Assembly: GCA_003586115.2 (NCBI GenBank)
Contig: QVOM02000101.1
Location: forward strand, 26,270,901 to 26,334,900
From: Salvator merianae
Taxonomy: Eukaryota > Chordata > Lepidosauria > Squamata > Teiidae
Direction: 5' to 3'
Length of the DNA stretch: 64,000 bases
In this document: positions 45,599 to 57,808 of the stretch, piece by piece
Position numbering within the stretch: the first letter of the stretch is position 1
How the letters are laid out: every line of letters begins with the position of its first letter
Program-made: the position numbers and the translations under genes
Notes under the pieces: generated by a model
What the model saw: the letters and a program-made list of their open reading frames with translations, nothing else
Told to the model about the DNA's origin: nothing
Database searches by the model: none

Positions 45599-46949
45599 TG
45601 GGATAGTAAGACCGCTTTAAGCAAGGTGAGAGCCGAAATAGCCTAACATGAACATTGACAACCTTGCCTGAAGTATTTAGAGTATTTTTTCAAGAAGTCT
45701 GGACAGTTTCCCTCTTTTGAGCCTGTTCAGTGCTGAAGCTAGGAAGACATATTGTATCTGCATATTATACTTCACTGCCATCTCATTAATAGTTGCTAAT
45801 TCTGCCAATAACTCCAGGTTCTCTGCCTGCCATACCTTTCACACTAGGCATTAAAATGTCTCTACTGGCTTTGCTGTGCCATATTCTTCTCTGTCTTTCT
45901 GGGAACAGCTTCAGTAGCACTAGTTAGAGAAGATTATAGGAAAAAAAGAAAACATACTTTGTCAGGCAAGGTACTATTGTCACAGCCAATTACAATATTG
46001 AATACAATGTCAGAAAAAAATAGATTCAGAGAGAAGCTTATTCTTTAATGCCACTTAATTGTCAGGTGAATCGTAATAGAAGATGAAAGTGTAAATGTAT
46101 GCTATTGGTTTGGGCAGATGTTGCCTTTTTGCTTTTTTGGATACAAGCTCAATACAAATGTCCTTGTGACTGGCATTTTAACAGGTCTTTCCCATAGTCA
46201 ACATTTGACCCCAAATTGACTTGACATAAGCATCTCTTTGAAACTGATTTCATTGTCCAATCACTATATAGCAAACACTAACCAAAATGGTTAATAATTT
46301 AATTGTAAATTAATATAGCCAGAAACAAAAACACATCACTACCAGCAAAGACCTTTTGGTTGAAATCAGTCAAACTCTTCCAGTTTTCCAAGAACTGATG
46401 ACCATTGCTAAATAATAACGCTAATAGTTGTTAATGTCATTAATACTATTTAGACCATTTTTGAGGTTTCCTCCAAAAGAAACCCAAGTAATTTATTTTA
46501 AAGCTAGGAAATATAAACCATGAAAACTCCAGAAACTGTATCTGCAATCAGCCAGTACAAAGCACCAGATTCCACCTGCATGGGTCAAAATAGGCTTTAC
46601 TGCAGACAATAGATAAAGATATTCAGGAAATAAATTGCTCAGCTAGTGAGGGGGAGATTCAGTGGAAAAATGCCTGCTACAGATTGCTGTTGTGACCCGC
46701 ATTGAATCACAGCAGCATTATCAGCATGCCTTCCCTCCCCCAGCAAATTTCAGACCTTGAGCTGGTAGGTATCATGAGGATAATGGAAGAATGGAGGCTT
46801 ACATGCCAGTTTTCATCTCACTTGTCACAGTTTTGGGAGTTGTTATGCCATGTTCCATAGTACTGCTTTGAACCTAAGCTTCCAGATATGGCAAGGATAT
46901 CCATCTTTAGAGAATATGACCGCTAGAAGAGCCAAATGCAACTGATCTG
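45599..46949. other. Unidentified AT-rich sequence
   Basis: No gene or repeat family is recognised. Confidence 0.5.
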
Positions 46950-47274
46950 TAGAGATGTGCACAATTTGTTCCATGTTTGAACATTCAGTAGGATATTTCA
47001 CATTCACAGATAGTCAAATTGAATTGAAAATACACTTTTTCACACTTTCAGAGTTTGATCGAAATGAACCAGCCTCTACCCTCATGAAAGCAGTATATTT
47101 GTTTCAATATTCATGTTTTCTTTGTGGTTTAATCCATGAAAAGGGCATATTTTTTTTGCAGTTGGGAAAACTGCAAAAATGAATGTGAAAAACTGCTTTT
47201 TTGACAGTGCAAAAATGCAGATTTTGACTTCAACAGTGAATTGAAAATGTGAATTTTGTTCATGCATATCCCTA
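46950..47274. mobile_element. hAT-type MITE with 8-bp target duplication
   Basis: Ends TAGAGATGTGCA and, reversed, TAGGGATATGCA. Flanks CTGATCTG (46942-46949) and CTGATCAG (47275-47282) match at 7 of 8 positions, the length expected for hAT transposition. The 325-bp interior is rich in GAAAAT/TTTTTG and non-coding. The block at 1251 has a similar head. Confidence 0.8.
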
Positions 47275-48697
47275 CTGATCAGTCATATCTTCTGGCAATG
47301 GATATTGCTACTATATCCAAAAACTTAGGTTCAAAGCAGAATTATAGAACATGGCATAATAATCCCAAAACTGTGACAAATGAGATCACAATGATAGTCT
47401 TTTTCGTACCTGAATTTTAGAACACATCACATTTTACTTGTGCTTTATGTATGTATACATATGTTTGAATTTGGGGAAGTTTTATCTGAGGAGTCACTTA
47501 TGAACCTGCTCCACTGTGGTCTGAGACAGAACTTGTTCCAGTCCATGCCTTGCCATGATCCAGACCAGAGGGCATCATTAGGTTGGGATCCACTGATCAG
47601 CATCACAGCAAGGTAAGTGATGAAAAGGCTCAACTATCTAGAATACAGATATGAATTAATTTAGTGAAACCTTAGAACCACAAATTGCTAAGTGTGGCAT
47701 CACTCATTAGATGTTGCATTTGGGCAGCAGCATCATCTATTCCAAAATTTTAGTCACCTGTGAGTAACTAATTCTCATTTCATTCAGTGCTGCTTCATGT
47801 TTTTTTTTTTTTTTTCCTGAAACCCATGCTAGTAAACTGGCAACAACTACAAAGGGTGCCTTGTTTTCAAGACTTCCCAAATTTCAGAAATGCATCCATG
47901 TTCTTAAATTTTATTTTCAGTTTAAGCTTGAATGTATGAAAGAAGAATGAATGATTATGACCAATCTTATCCAAAATCACTGGCACCTGATCTGATTGAA
48001 TGCTACAGTCCATTGCAATATAATTCACAGAGAAAGCAGTTAAACACATCAACAGGACGTACTTCCTTGTAAGCAAATGGCAATACCTCAAACAAGCAGG
48101 TAATTTGCTCACAGAAGAATAAAATGTGTTGAATGTTTACAAAGTTTCTCTGAAACTGAAATAAAATGACATGCATTTTTCCCAGCAGATGGCACACTTG
48201 GATTATCTATTATAAGCACTAAAATGTAATGCTCTGTAATCAAGATTCAACATATTTGAGGAGTTGGGTAGAATCTGCATTGTTAGGTTTAAGTGGTCTT
48301 GTGCATTTAAAAAAGTCTTATGCTGTTTTACACAATCTCTGTTTAAGAAGCATTTTACGGGGCAATAAAATTACAACACTTGTTAAGCAATAACCAAAAG
48401 CAGTGAACAGGCCCATGTGGCAAACCTGGTGACTAATCTATATCTTGTTTATGTTTCCATCTTTCTGGCATAAAAAGTAAATACTTTTTAGCAAGAACAC
48501 TTTTTTGGCATGTCAGAAGAAAAAACATTCTTCCTCTTGCATGAACTAGAATTTGATCCTGCATTGGATGTCACTTGTTAATTTCTGCTGGAATGTTATA
48601 ACTAAGTGTATTTTGTTAAAATCAAGCAAGCAATTACAGCAAGTTTTCCAGGCTCATATATGATCTTGAAGAAATTATGCTGCCATCAGCAAGGAAA

Positions 48698-48740
<43 letters not shown>

Positions 48741-49125
48741 CGTGCAGGAATGGTTATCCTGTACTATAAAACACAATATGAATAATAGTGCTTGGCATTT
48801 ATATTGTACTGCACATACATTTGGCTGCTGATGTAACAGGGAGACAAGTTTTCAGTATTCAACTCTCTTGAGGAGTTAGATATGTAAATTATTGAATGTT
48901 GCTTCGCACTGTAAAATCATCTACTGCTATGGATCAATTAGAACACCAGGCACAAACTTTGTCTTGCCCATCAGCAGTTTTTTTTTTTTTTTTTTTAAGA
49001 CTTTTTGTTAAAAGGGCAGTTGGGTCATCATTTGCAGTCCAATTAAACTTTGCACAAGGGAGGAGACGTTGCATGCTTAATATTGCAAAAACTTTTATTT
49101 AACAAAATCATTACTTTGTGACAAT
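47275..49125. other. Unidentified sequence with simple repeats
   Basis: Contains T runs at about 47799-47816 and 48979-48998 and a TG microsatellite at about 48701-48745. No gene is recognised. Confidence 0.5.
48701..48745. repeat. (TG)n microsatellite
   Basis: TG dinucleotide array with late interruptions; seen directly. Confidence 0.93.
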
Positions 49126-49703
49126 GGGCCTTTTCGCACTTAGCAAGTGGAACGTTCTTGTCCGTTCGCTGGAATGGAGCTTTCACACCGCCGTGGGCAT
49201 GCGCTTCACCCGATCCGAACCACATCGTACCCAATTTGTACCTGATCCTGGGTAAGGCAAGACAAGTAAAAGTTTGTCTTCATTCCGACTTGCACGATGG
49301 AGCGAAGATCGGGCACGGTGCTTTCGCACTCCTGTCGGCATTTGCAATGGCGGCCGGGCATGGCTGGCACGGCTGCACATGCGTGGTCCAAAGCTTCACA
49401 CCCCGGTGCAAAGTTTTCACACCCAGGTGCGAAGCTTCACACCCGGGATAGCCCTTTGGGCATGGCAGCCTAGCTGCCGTTATGAAGCCGGCTCCGTAAG
49501 GAGCCCTCTGGGTACGAAGCAGAGTTCGACGGTACGGAGTGCTGTATGGAACTAGCGGCTGCCATTCACACTGTTCCCTCTGCTGGTCGGCTTCGGGTCC
49601 GTTCCTCTGGCTGGGAGTGCGAAGGGCAGCCAGTGTTCTCCAACCCCTCTGGTCCAAAGCCAACTACTGGGAACGGACTACGGAGCTCAGTGCGAAAAGG
49701 CCC
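49126..49703 (-). mobile_element. Long family B subtype MITE, CpG-rich copy 2
   Basis: Reverse orientation of 30282-30840. Left end GGGCCTTTTCGCACTT; right end the same on the minus strand. The inverted symmetry extends five bases outside the GGGCC (ACAAT left, ATTGT right), so the 3-bp flanks are AAT and ATT rather than a direct duplication. Around 49395-49447 a CTTCACACC(C)CGGTGCGAAG-like unit is repeated about three times. High CpG content marks it as young. Confidence 0.8.
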
Positions 49704-50796
49704 ATTGTGCATAATATTTTATATTGTTCATGTCTTATTGGATAGCAGGATGGACGGAATGGGAAGAAGGGAAGGGAGGGAGGGAGATCTGATATACTTG
49801 AATCTTCATCATTATTTAAACTTATATTTTATTAATGTAAGAAATGGCCATCTTATTCAGCAGGCTAATGGCCATCTTCTTCAACTGCCTGTTCTTTCAA
49901 CAGCCAATCAGATGCCTATGGGAAGCCCACAAGGAAGTCATAAATAAATAACATTCTTTTTGTTTGCTGTCTCCAGCATATGTTGCTAAATGACAACATT
50001 CATCAGCCTGAACTAATACAGAAAGATAAATAAATAAATAAATAATAAAGAATGGTAGGCATTGTAACCCAGTAACATCTGGAGATTGTGGGTTGCCATT
50101 TCCTGGTTGCCATTTTTGTAAATTCTGTTTTCTATCAAGAATGGAAATCTAAGATAAGTATAAATCTATAAGATAGAATGGTAATACAGTAGAAGAAAAA
50201 TGCACAAAACATACAAACCGCAGTGCTGTAATAATATGTTCAGTAGAACAAACACATCAAGTGAATCAGCCTACAAATTATTCTAGATAACATGATATTC
50301 AAGGGAGGCACTTTGATCCTCTGTTGAGAATCACACCTCTGTGTCTTTCCAGTAGTAGACAGAAGTATCTTCATTAAGGGCAGCAAATTGTATCATGCAA
50401 ATATGTTGCTCCATTAGTGACTGTGCCTGGAAATGGTGCACAACTATCACCATGAAGTGCCTTCTGCTGCCATGAGTGGAGATGTGGTGGCAGAAGGCAC
50501 ATTACTGAGTTCCTTTCTCAGTAAGTGGAGACAGGTCTTCAGTTGCAAGTAGTGGTGTCTGTCTCTAAGGCCAAGATCAGCAGCTTTTGTCACAAGTTGG
50601 CCTCCAAGTGTAGTTGTGGGTGGCCTACAGTCAGGCAACAGAAAGATGGTGATTTCAGATTTGTTACTTGCTCACTGAAACTTTGGCACCGTTCCCACAT
50701 TCTCCTACAACCTGAGGCATGAACACCTGACATCAGATGCTTCCATGTGGCATATAGTGGATATACACAACATTGGAGCACGAGAAAACAGTCTAT
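49704..50796. other. Unidentified sequence with AAAT tract
   Basis: An AAAT tetranucleotide tract lies at about 50024-50048. ACCCAGTAACATCTGGAGATTGTGGGTTGCC at 50067 resembles a hAT MITE fragment. Confidence 0.45.
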
Positions 50797-51302
50797 AGCC
50801 CTTTGCGATTAGTGCAGAATAAGAGGATGTGTACAAGCTTCCCTTCTGCATGGTGGTGCAGTTTGTGGGAGGCCCCTTCCCTTCCTAGTATGCTCCATTC
50901 ATACAGAATGGAATGTAGACTGGACTAATGTGCCTAAAAATGGTGAGCTGATCTGGTCTACTGGCCTACTGGAGGATGGTATACCAGACTATGGATTCTT
51001 GCACATGTCACACCTCCATGGTCTGATAGAAAAGTTGCATCTCCAAAATGGCCCCTGGGAATGCTGAAGGTCAGGAATGTTCATTCTTAACCTTTGAAGT
51101 ATTTGGAAACACCCTGTACTGGTTTCAAAGTTGACACAAAATTGGAAGCTGGCACAGGGATTGAAACAGAACAGGCAGTCCCAATGTGGACAGCCTTGTT
51201 CCATGCCAGGAGAAATCTGTCTCAGCTTGGGATGGATTGCCAATTCTGATATGGGGCGGCCTGCCCTGTACTGGGATAGCAAAAGCAAGTGCAGAAATGG
51301 TT
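50797..51302. mobile_element. Family D-like MITE, diverged
   Basis: Left AGCCCTTTGCGATTAGTGCAG after TAT; right AAGTGCAGAAATGGTT. These ends approximate the family D GGCCCTTTCTGCACTT repeat. The 506-bp interior is unrelated to the short D copies. No clear duplication. Confidence 0.45.
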
Positions 51303-51427
51303 AAGGCTGTACAAAGGTGATGAAGCCTTAGTTTTCTTAACTGCTTCATACAAATCTAGGTAGGACATTCCTCTAGGTAGTTTTTGAGTGGAATGATATG
51401 TCTAGATGTGTGTAACTTTTTCTCTAT

Positions 51428-51607
51428 GGCCCTTTCTGCACTTGGCCTTATTCCAGATTATATCTTGGAATAGGGATCTGACATCTGCATGTTACTATGA
51501 ACTATGGCAGGCCCCTCTTTGGGCCTGCTACAATCTGCACTAGCTTGTGGATAGCAGGTCCCTATTCTGGGATATAGTCCAGAATAAAGCCAAGTGCAGA
51601 AAGGGCC
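51428..51607. mobile_element. Family D foldback MITE flanked by TAT
   Basis: Left GGCCCTTTCTGCACTTGGC is mirrored by GCCAAGTGCAGAAAGGGCC at the right, and the symmetry continues for about 45 bp (TTATTCCAGATTATATC / GATATAGTCCAGAATAA). TAT at 51425-51427 and 51608-51610 is the target duplication. At 180 bp it is essentially a hairpin. Confidence 0.88.
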
Positions 51608-51674
51608 TATGTTCACTATATTACATTATAGGATATAACCAATGACATAAAAGGGTTGGATAAGTGTAATAAAT

Positions 51675-52160
51675 GGGCCTGTTTGCACATTGCGAGAGGA
51701 ACATTCCTGTCCACTTGCTAGTCAGGTGCTTTCACACTTTCAAATGGAATCACCAGTCCTGAAACTCACCCAAGCCCACCTGATGCTCACCTGAAGCTGC
51801 TTAAGGCTGGCACAGTAAACTGCAGTGCTGAATGTAACTTGCGTGATCATGTGCAGATCGGGTGAGCTCTGTTCACACTGCTTCTGCATTTGAAATGGTG
51901 GCAGGGAGGGAAATATTCCTCTCTATTTGAATTACTAGCTCTATGGTTTGAATTTGTAGCTCTATCTTTGCATTCATGACTCAATGATTGCTGACATCAC
52001 TTCCTGCCAAGTTCATTCCCATTCACACTGCCCCCCATGCTGGTGAGCCTGCAGTCTTTTCCATTGTTGACGAGTGCAAATGGTAGCTACTGGACTCCAT
52101 TTTGATCAGCTTCAACTGTGCGAATTAGAACATTCTCCTCTGGTAAGTGTGAAAACGCCC
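51675..52160 (-). mobile_element. Long family B subtype MITE flanked by AAT
   Basis: Left GGGCCTGTTTGCACATTGC; right GGGCGTTTTCACACTTACC on the minus strand. AAT at 51672-51674 and 52161-52163 is the target duplication. GAGGAACATTCCTGTCC parallels GTGGAACGTTCTTGTCC of the 49126 copy, but CpGs have mostly decayed, so it is older. Confidence 0.8.
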
Positions 52161-53060
52161 AATATATTAGCATCCCAGTGTAGACAATAGCTTGTGCATC
52201 TGAACTATTTGCTACTGAGATTCCACTGGAAACAGATGGATATCTTACTTTCCTTAGTAAGATCCAGGGTCACTAGTTAATCTTCTTGTAATATTTTGGG
52301 GGTTCCCATTTTCTAAGACTGTTATCAGATGACCTTAGTAAAACAGCAAGTGTATGCTTCTCCTGCATATGCATCATACAATTGTTTATGACTGCCATCC
52401 ATACTCCATTGTAAAGACATGGAAAAAACTGAGGAAGGGACGGCAGAATTTTGCACTCTCTGGACTGCTTTCTCCCTCCTGTGCCAGGTCAGATGTCTAT
52501 GGAATGCCCTTTGTCAACACACTGATAGATACATGATTGGCTGTATTGGTGGCTGTAAAGCATGCTGCATGGTTGCAAAATGCCATGCAGTGCACTCCAA
52601 TGCCAGATGAATGTTGGGTCAGTGTGACCAGCCCCAGGAGAAGAGTGTTGATTTGACAGTAGATCACCACCACTTTTACCAGCTCATCTGATCACTGTCT
52701 AAAGTCTAATTCTTAAATTGAAACCACAACATGCTTAAAACTTAATTACTGCAGCCAAGAAAACATACATACATTTTTGAAAGGAAAAGGGGATAAATAA
52801 CTTATCCACCTCGTTGTCTCTAAATATCACTTTAGAGGTAATTGTCACATTAATTCTGTTAGACTTTCCCTGCCCTCTCCCCATCTTGCTTTTCTTTTCT
52901 TTCAAAGAGAGTAAAAACAGTTAGGTAAGAAGCATCAGTGTTGACTTCTTCTACTTTTTGGAGTTGCTATTTCTCTTACAGACAGGGCAATCCTATGGGT
53001 GATGTATCTGGTCAACAGAATGACCATGGTGTATTCCAGCATTTAGTGGTTTATAATACT
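52161..53060. other. Unidentified sequence
   Basis: No gene or repeat family is recognised. Confidence 0.5.
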
Positions 53061-53242
53061 CAGTGGTGGCTCCTAGCTTTAAAGATGGGTTGTCACTGGT
53101 GCACACTGGGTGAGCACTGGCCAAGGGGGAGTGCACATTTCCTCAGCATGCCAATGCAAGACCCATTCAGGGGGCAGAGTGTGTTTTTGTGGACAGCATA
53201 ACACCTGCAACCACCTGCCCTTGAAGCTACAGGTCACCACTG
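53061..53242. mobile_element. hAT-like MITE, 182 bp
   Basis: Left CAGTGGTGGCTCCTAGCTTT is mirrored at the right by GAAGCTACAGGTCACCACTG. The CAGTGGTG start is typical of hAT termini. The 8-bp flanks (ATAATACT and GTAGTTCC) match poorly, so the target duplication is unproven. Confidence 0.6.
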
Positions 53243-55764
53243 GTAGTTCCTCTTTTGAATAAGCATCATCAAACTACTTTTCAGAATCTTTCCCCACCTT
53301 AGTCCTTTTGGTTCTTCTTCCCTGAGCACCAAGCAGATGCTATTCAAGGATGGGAGTTGGCATTGGGCAGTGTGATATTTTTGAAATGCTTCCCTACCCC
53401 TCCTATCCGGTTTTGATTCACTTTGGATCCTACTTTGGATCAGAACTAGGAGTGGTATCCTCACACCCTTTCTGTTCTTTTAGTCATCACTGAATGAAAT
53501 GATTAGGGAAAAAAAGAAGAAGTTCCAAATGTCTCATCTACCTTGTGTAAATGTGTCCTTAATTTGAGAAGAATATATAGAAGGATTAATTTAGAGTTCA
53601 GATAGTGAGAGCATATGCTTCAGAATCCAGGGTTTTCTGGCAGACTTTACTTACCGTGACCGAAAGAATATTATGGATGAATTGGTCTAGGTTTCATTTA
53701 TGTCTGGTATAAAATTGTAGTTTTGGGAGGCTAATAGGAATAAAAATGACTAATATGAATAAAAATACGTATGTATGGGGCTCTCTGCAATTTCAAGAAG
53801 CACTTGTGGGATTGTGATAATGTTAGGCCAGTAAACCTTAAAGGAAAATTATATTAACTGCCTTGTTGACATACTAACTTTTGATTGCTGTTTCAAGGAT
53901 TGACATATTTGTGGTCTGCCAGATACTCAAGTTGCAATTTGAAACTGCTTTTGCACAATATATATAACTAAAGGTATTTTTTTCACCACTATTATGCCTT
54001 CACTTCATCACAACACTACATTACAAGAATAATTATGAATTTAGAAAAGTAACTAGGAATAGGCACACGCTGCAAGATCCAGTTTACCCTCCCTCCCTCC
54101 CTTCCTTCCTTGCATAAACTCTGCCCAGTTGGTGGTGTTTGGGAAGGGTGCCATGGCCAACACTCTTGATCAGATATTTGTTCCTAGAAAAATGCATGTG
54201 AACAATTTTTCATTAGCGTTGATTATAGTCTTTCTCCAGTCTTCTGTATCGCATAGTACAGTCTAAACAATGTCAACCTTAGTTTCCACAATTTGACTAT
54301 TTTGCTTTTGGAGTGACAATGGGAGGTGCAGCATCAGCCACATGGTAAGTCTTTCAACCTTCAAGCTGTACTCATATTACAATATTTCCGTTGCCTCCTA
54401 ATTCAAGAAGGGCAGTTTTTTTCTGCATTATTCCTGATCAATTCTCATTGTATCATTTGACAAAGTATACTCAGTCAAACTAAATACAACTACTCAAATT
54501 CCATTGACAATCCATCTTTTTGTCCACTCCTGTGAGCAACATGATGTTAAGTAAAGGTTCTACAAACTGGGCCTCCAGTCACCACAATAAGGGATTACAG
54601 TGTCTTATTGGCAGGAGCACTTGTTCCTGCCTAGAGGTGAAGTGTTCAGTGTCCTCATGCTGCTTACTTTATACTCTTGTTCTCCTCAGAGCTGAATAAC
54701 AGAAGTTCCCAAGTTCTGAAGATTCAACATGAGCATATTTATAACACCCAAAATGGACCTAGAAGTGTCCATGTTTGGTGCAATGGAAAATGCTTCCTAG
54801 CAAAGCAAGGGTGCACCAGTCATGCAGAGAATGGCTGAAGGTAGCCAGTGTTCTCAGAGCTCATTTTCCCACTCTGCAGGAAGAATGCCTCCAAGAGTGC
54901 TTACTGGTTCTCAAGCCCTCTCAGAGTCACTCTGCAGGTCTGGGGGCACCTCTAGCATGTCCGTGTCACACCCTTATGCCTCATTTAAGTCTGGTATGGA
55001 TGCAGCTTGTGTGGATGCAAATAGACTGTGCCCCACTGGTATGCCATGATTTTGCTGCCTCTGTTCTCCAAAAACAATGCTGTCAAGCAGACTGCAGCAT
55101 ATGCTACCTTGAAAGTTCAGTCCTTTTCTTGACCTTTCCCTCAAGTCCTTGCTAATCATATTGTCATACTGGCTGCACTATCCAAGGGCACTGCATTTCT
55201 GCAGAACTGTTACTGCTGAGAATCAAGGATACACAGTGACATTTGTATGCACAGTGCATTCCACTTGTTTAGCTAGCAGCCAGATCATTTAACATGACAA
55301 TTATCAATGTGAATGGAATAGATGAGGACTCTTCTCTTGCGGCTCAGAAATGGGGCAGGGGAGATCAGTTAAAGCAGTAATGATGTGCAAATCAGAAGCA
55401 GTTTTTCTACGTTTGTCAGTAACTGAAGACAAAAAAAGGTGCTTTTGTGCCTAGATCTTAGGAAGTGCTGCATTTGCAATGTGACTGAACATTATAAGAT
55501 GGGAGCATAATGGCCATATGATGACCCAGGTCATACATAATTCTAATGCAAAGCATGTGTCCTAACCGGCAAAAATCTACAGTCACCAGATGTGGTATAG
55601 TAGATTTTCTTTTCTCTCTTAGTTCTTAGCAGGTGGCAGCATTTATTTGACTTTGGCTGAGATTGAAAACCTACACAGAATTGAGTCTGGTTAGTACTTA
55701 AGATGAAGACTAAGAGGAAATCCCAGGAGATCTTATTTTTTACCGTTCTCTGGAAGAAGATTAT
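53243..55764. other. Unidentified sequence
   Basis: A short CCCT/TTCC tract lies at about 54090-54109. A 126-codon frame at 54775-55155 lacks any recognisable domain and overlaps others of similar length, so no gene is claimed. Confidence 0.5.
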
Positions 55765-56205
55765 GACCTTTTCTGTACTTACTTTTGGAGCAATATAGTG
55801 TGAGACCTAACCCACTTCTGTGCCCCTCTCTTCTGCACTTGGGAGCAGAAAAGAGAAGTCACTCTCCTAGGCTACTGTGTTTGCACTGAACACAACATGG
55901 CACAGTCTAGATAGACAAAGTGTCACTTAGACCAGGATAGCAGGATACCAGTAGACCAAATGGACTAGTGTAGCAGGAGGACCCATTTCATTGGCATACC
56001 AAATTGTGCTGCCAAAATAAGTTACTCTATGACTCCGAGGTTAGGAACTTTTGCTCCAGGACATTGGAGCCCTTACAACAGGCTCTGAACCTCATGAGAG
56101 CTTTGGGGTAATGTGGCAACTATCCCGGAACAGGTCAGTCAATTGCAGACAGCTTTGTTCTGGGCTGCTGAACCACTCCATCCCCCCACTAGTGCAGAAA
56201 TGACC
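55765..56205. mobile_element. Family D-like MITE, about 440 bp
   Basis: Left GACCTTTTCTGTACTTAC; right reads GGTCATTTCTGCACTAG on the minus strand. Flanks TAT and AAT agree at two of three positions. It has the same end type as the foldback at 51428 but a longer, non-palindromic interior. Confidence 0.6.
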
Positions 56206-56494
56206 AATATTCATTATGAGGGCTAGAATCTCAATAGCAAGTTTTCCACCCATCCTGTGTTATTAAGCATAATTTACTCTGTGGGTTGATGATTTGACAA
56301 TTTCTCAGCTGCTTTTAAATCTTCCTTGACTTCTCTGGAAGGAAAAGAAAAGAGAACAAAAACAAACAAAACAAAACAAAAAACCCACTGGACCTGTAGT
56401 ACCATTATTGTGTGAGTTGGTTGCACAGTGTGCCAGATATAATGGCTTCAATTCTGCCCCATTTTTAATTTGAATTTCTCAGTGGTACAGCAAA

Positions 56495-56592
56495 CTGCCT
56501 GTTAGTAGGCAATGACAATCCGCTTTTCTATCTCTACCAAGAAAACTGCATAGAAGTGCCTATGCAGTCAACCAGGAGCTGGTCATGTCTAC
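56495..56592 (+). mobile_element. SINE-core-like fragment
   Basis: AGGCAATGACAATCCGCTTT, CTACCAAGAAAACTGCATAG and a CAACCAGGAGC block follow the body of vertebrate tRNA-SINEs (GAAGGCAATGGCAAACC..CTGCCAAGAAAAC..GTCACCAGGAGTCG). Its pol III head was not identified. Confidence 0.5.
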
Positions 56593-56609
56593 TCAGGATT
56601 TGGGATGTG

Positions 56610-57110
56610 GCTAAGTCCAAGTAGTGCTTCTTTTTGCAACTGTTGGAATCATTATTGTACTTATTGTGATGTCATTCAAGTATGTTCAGAGTTCTTTAGA
56701 TGCATCTAATGCACCAATAACTACTGGAACTATTATTGTCTCTTTCTGCCCAAGAAGCTGGATTACAATTTGTAAATCTCAATTATTCATGATATTCACC
56801 AGTTTCTTCTCCTCAATTGTACTAGCTCCTAGGATAAACATATCTTTTATTACAACTATCTTTTTTTTCCTCTCAACCACAGTAACATTAGACATACCTT
56901 GATCCAGTTGCTGATTGGTTTAAATGTTAAAGTCTCATAAAATTTTAATGTCACTAGTTTTAACAATTTTTTCTAGCTTATATTTCCATTGATTTTTGTC
57001 CAGATGGTAAGTTAGAATTTTTACCTACATTCCAATTTAATGTTGCTATAGTTCTATCATGATTTTTTTTTATTAAGTCTGTGCAATCTTACTCCATAAA
57101 CTGATAAAGC
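56610..57110 (-). pseudogene. R4/Dong-like LINE C-terminal fragment
   Basis: On the minus strand broken frames give RTIATLNWNVG, KKKIVVIKDMFIPG, TIEEKKLVNI and QLLGQKETIIVPVVIGALDA (plus-strand about 56700-56760). This order resembles the C-terminal part of R4/Dong-clade LINEs of reptiles (family phrase of type KKE..VVIDIAIP, then ..IEIQ.LW.KKT.IVPVVIGALGA), which encode a restriction-like rather than APE nuclease. Several stops show it is inactive. Assignment is from remembered family features. Confidence 0.6.
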
Positions 57111-57166
57111 AGTGGTTTTGTGTTTTTCCCTATACAATCTACCTTTACTATTCTTCAGATCTACTT

Positions 57167-57190
57167 CATTTATTTATTTATTTATTTTTT
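57167..57190. repeat. (TTTA)n microsatellite
   Basis: TTTA units in a short row; seen directly. Confidence 0.85.
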
Positions 57191-57808
57191 GCTTTTGTGG
57201 TGTTCATTTGTAAGCTTGTCCTTTGGTTTCCTTTTTTTCAGTGGTCCATTCTGCAATCAGCAAAAACAGCCACTGCAACAGACTCCCAGGGTGGCTAACA
57301 CAAACTCAAAAGTTAAAGAATCTCGGAAAATAAAATACATAAACTGAAAATTATGTCATAAGACAGAAATCAAAGAGAAGAAAACAGTTGATGAAAAAAT
57401 AATTCTATCTAGAAAGGGTCAACCACGAGCATACATTTAACCCATTATGCAAGCCCTATCCTAGGCTAATGGCTAAGCTTAGCTGCAAAAGAGAAGGGAA
57501 AAAAAAGGCAGACAAGCTTAGGCATGGTGGACAGACAATTCTAAGGCGATCCAATAATGGGAGGACTGGGAGAAAGGATGGAAGAACAACAAGGAAAACA
57601 CAGGAGCAAACTGGTTCGGTGGCAAGGTCATATCTACATTATTTGTAGAAGTGAAGTGAAAGAATTGCGCTCTTTCTTCAAAATAGCTAACATATAAGGA
57701 AGTTTTACATTTTCATTATTTTATTGTGCCTCGGTGCTAGAGATTCAAAAATAGCAACAAGATAAACAAGAAATGGTAAGACAAAAGTAAACTAGCTGAA
57801 GTGACTTG

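Noticed and set aside
54775..55155. 126-codon frame
   Set aside because: Overlapping frames of similar length exist, and no domain or codon pattern supports coding.
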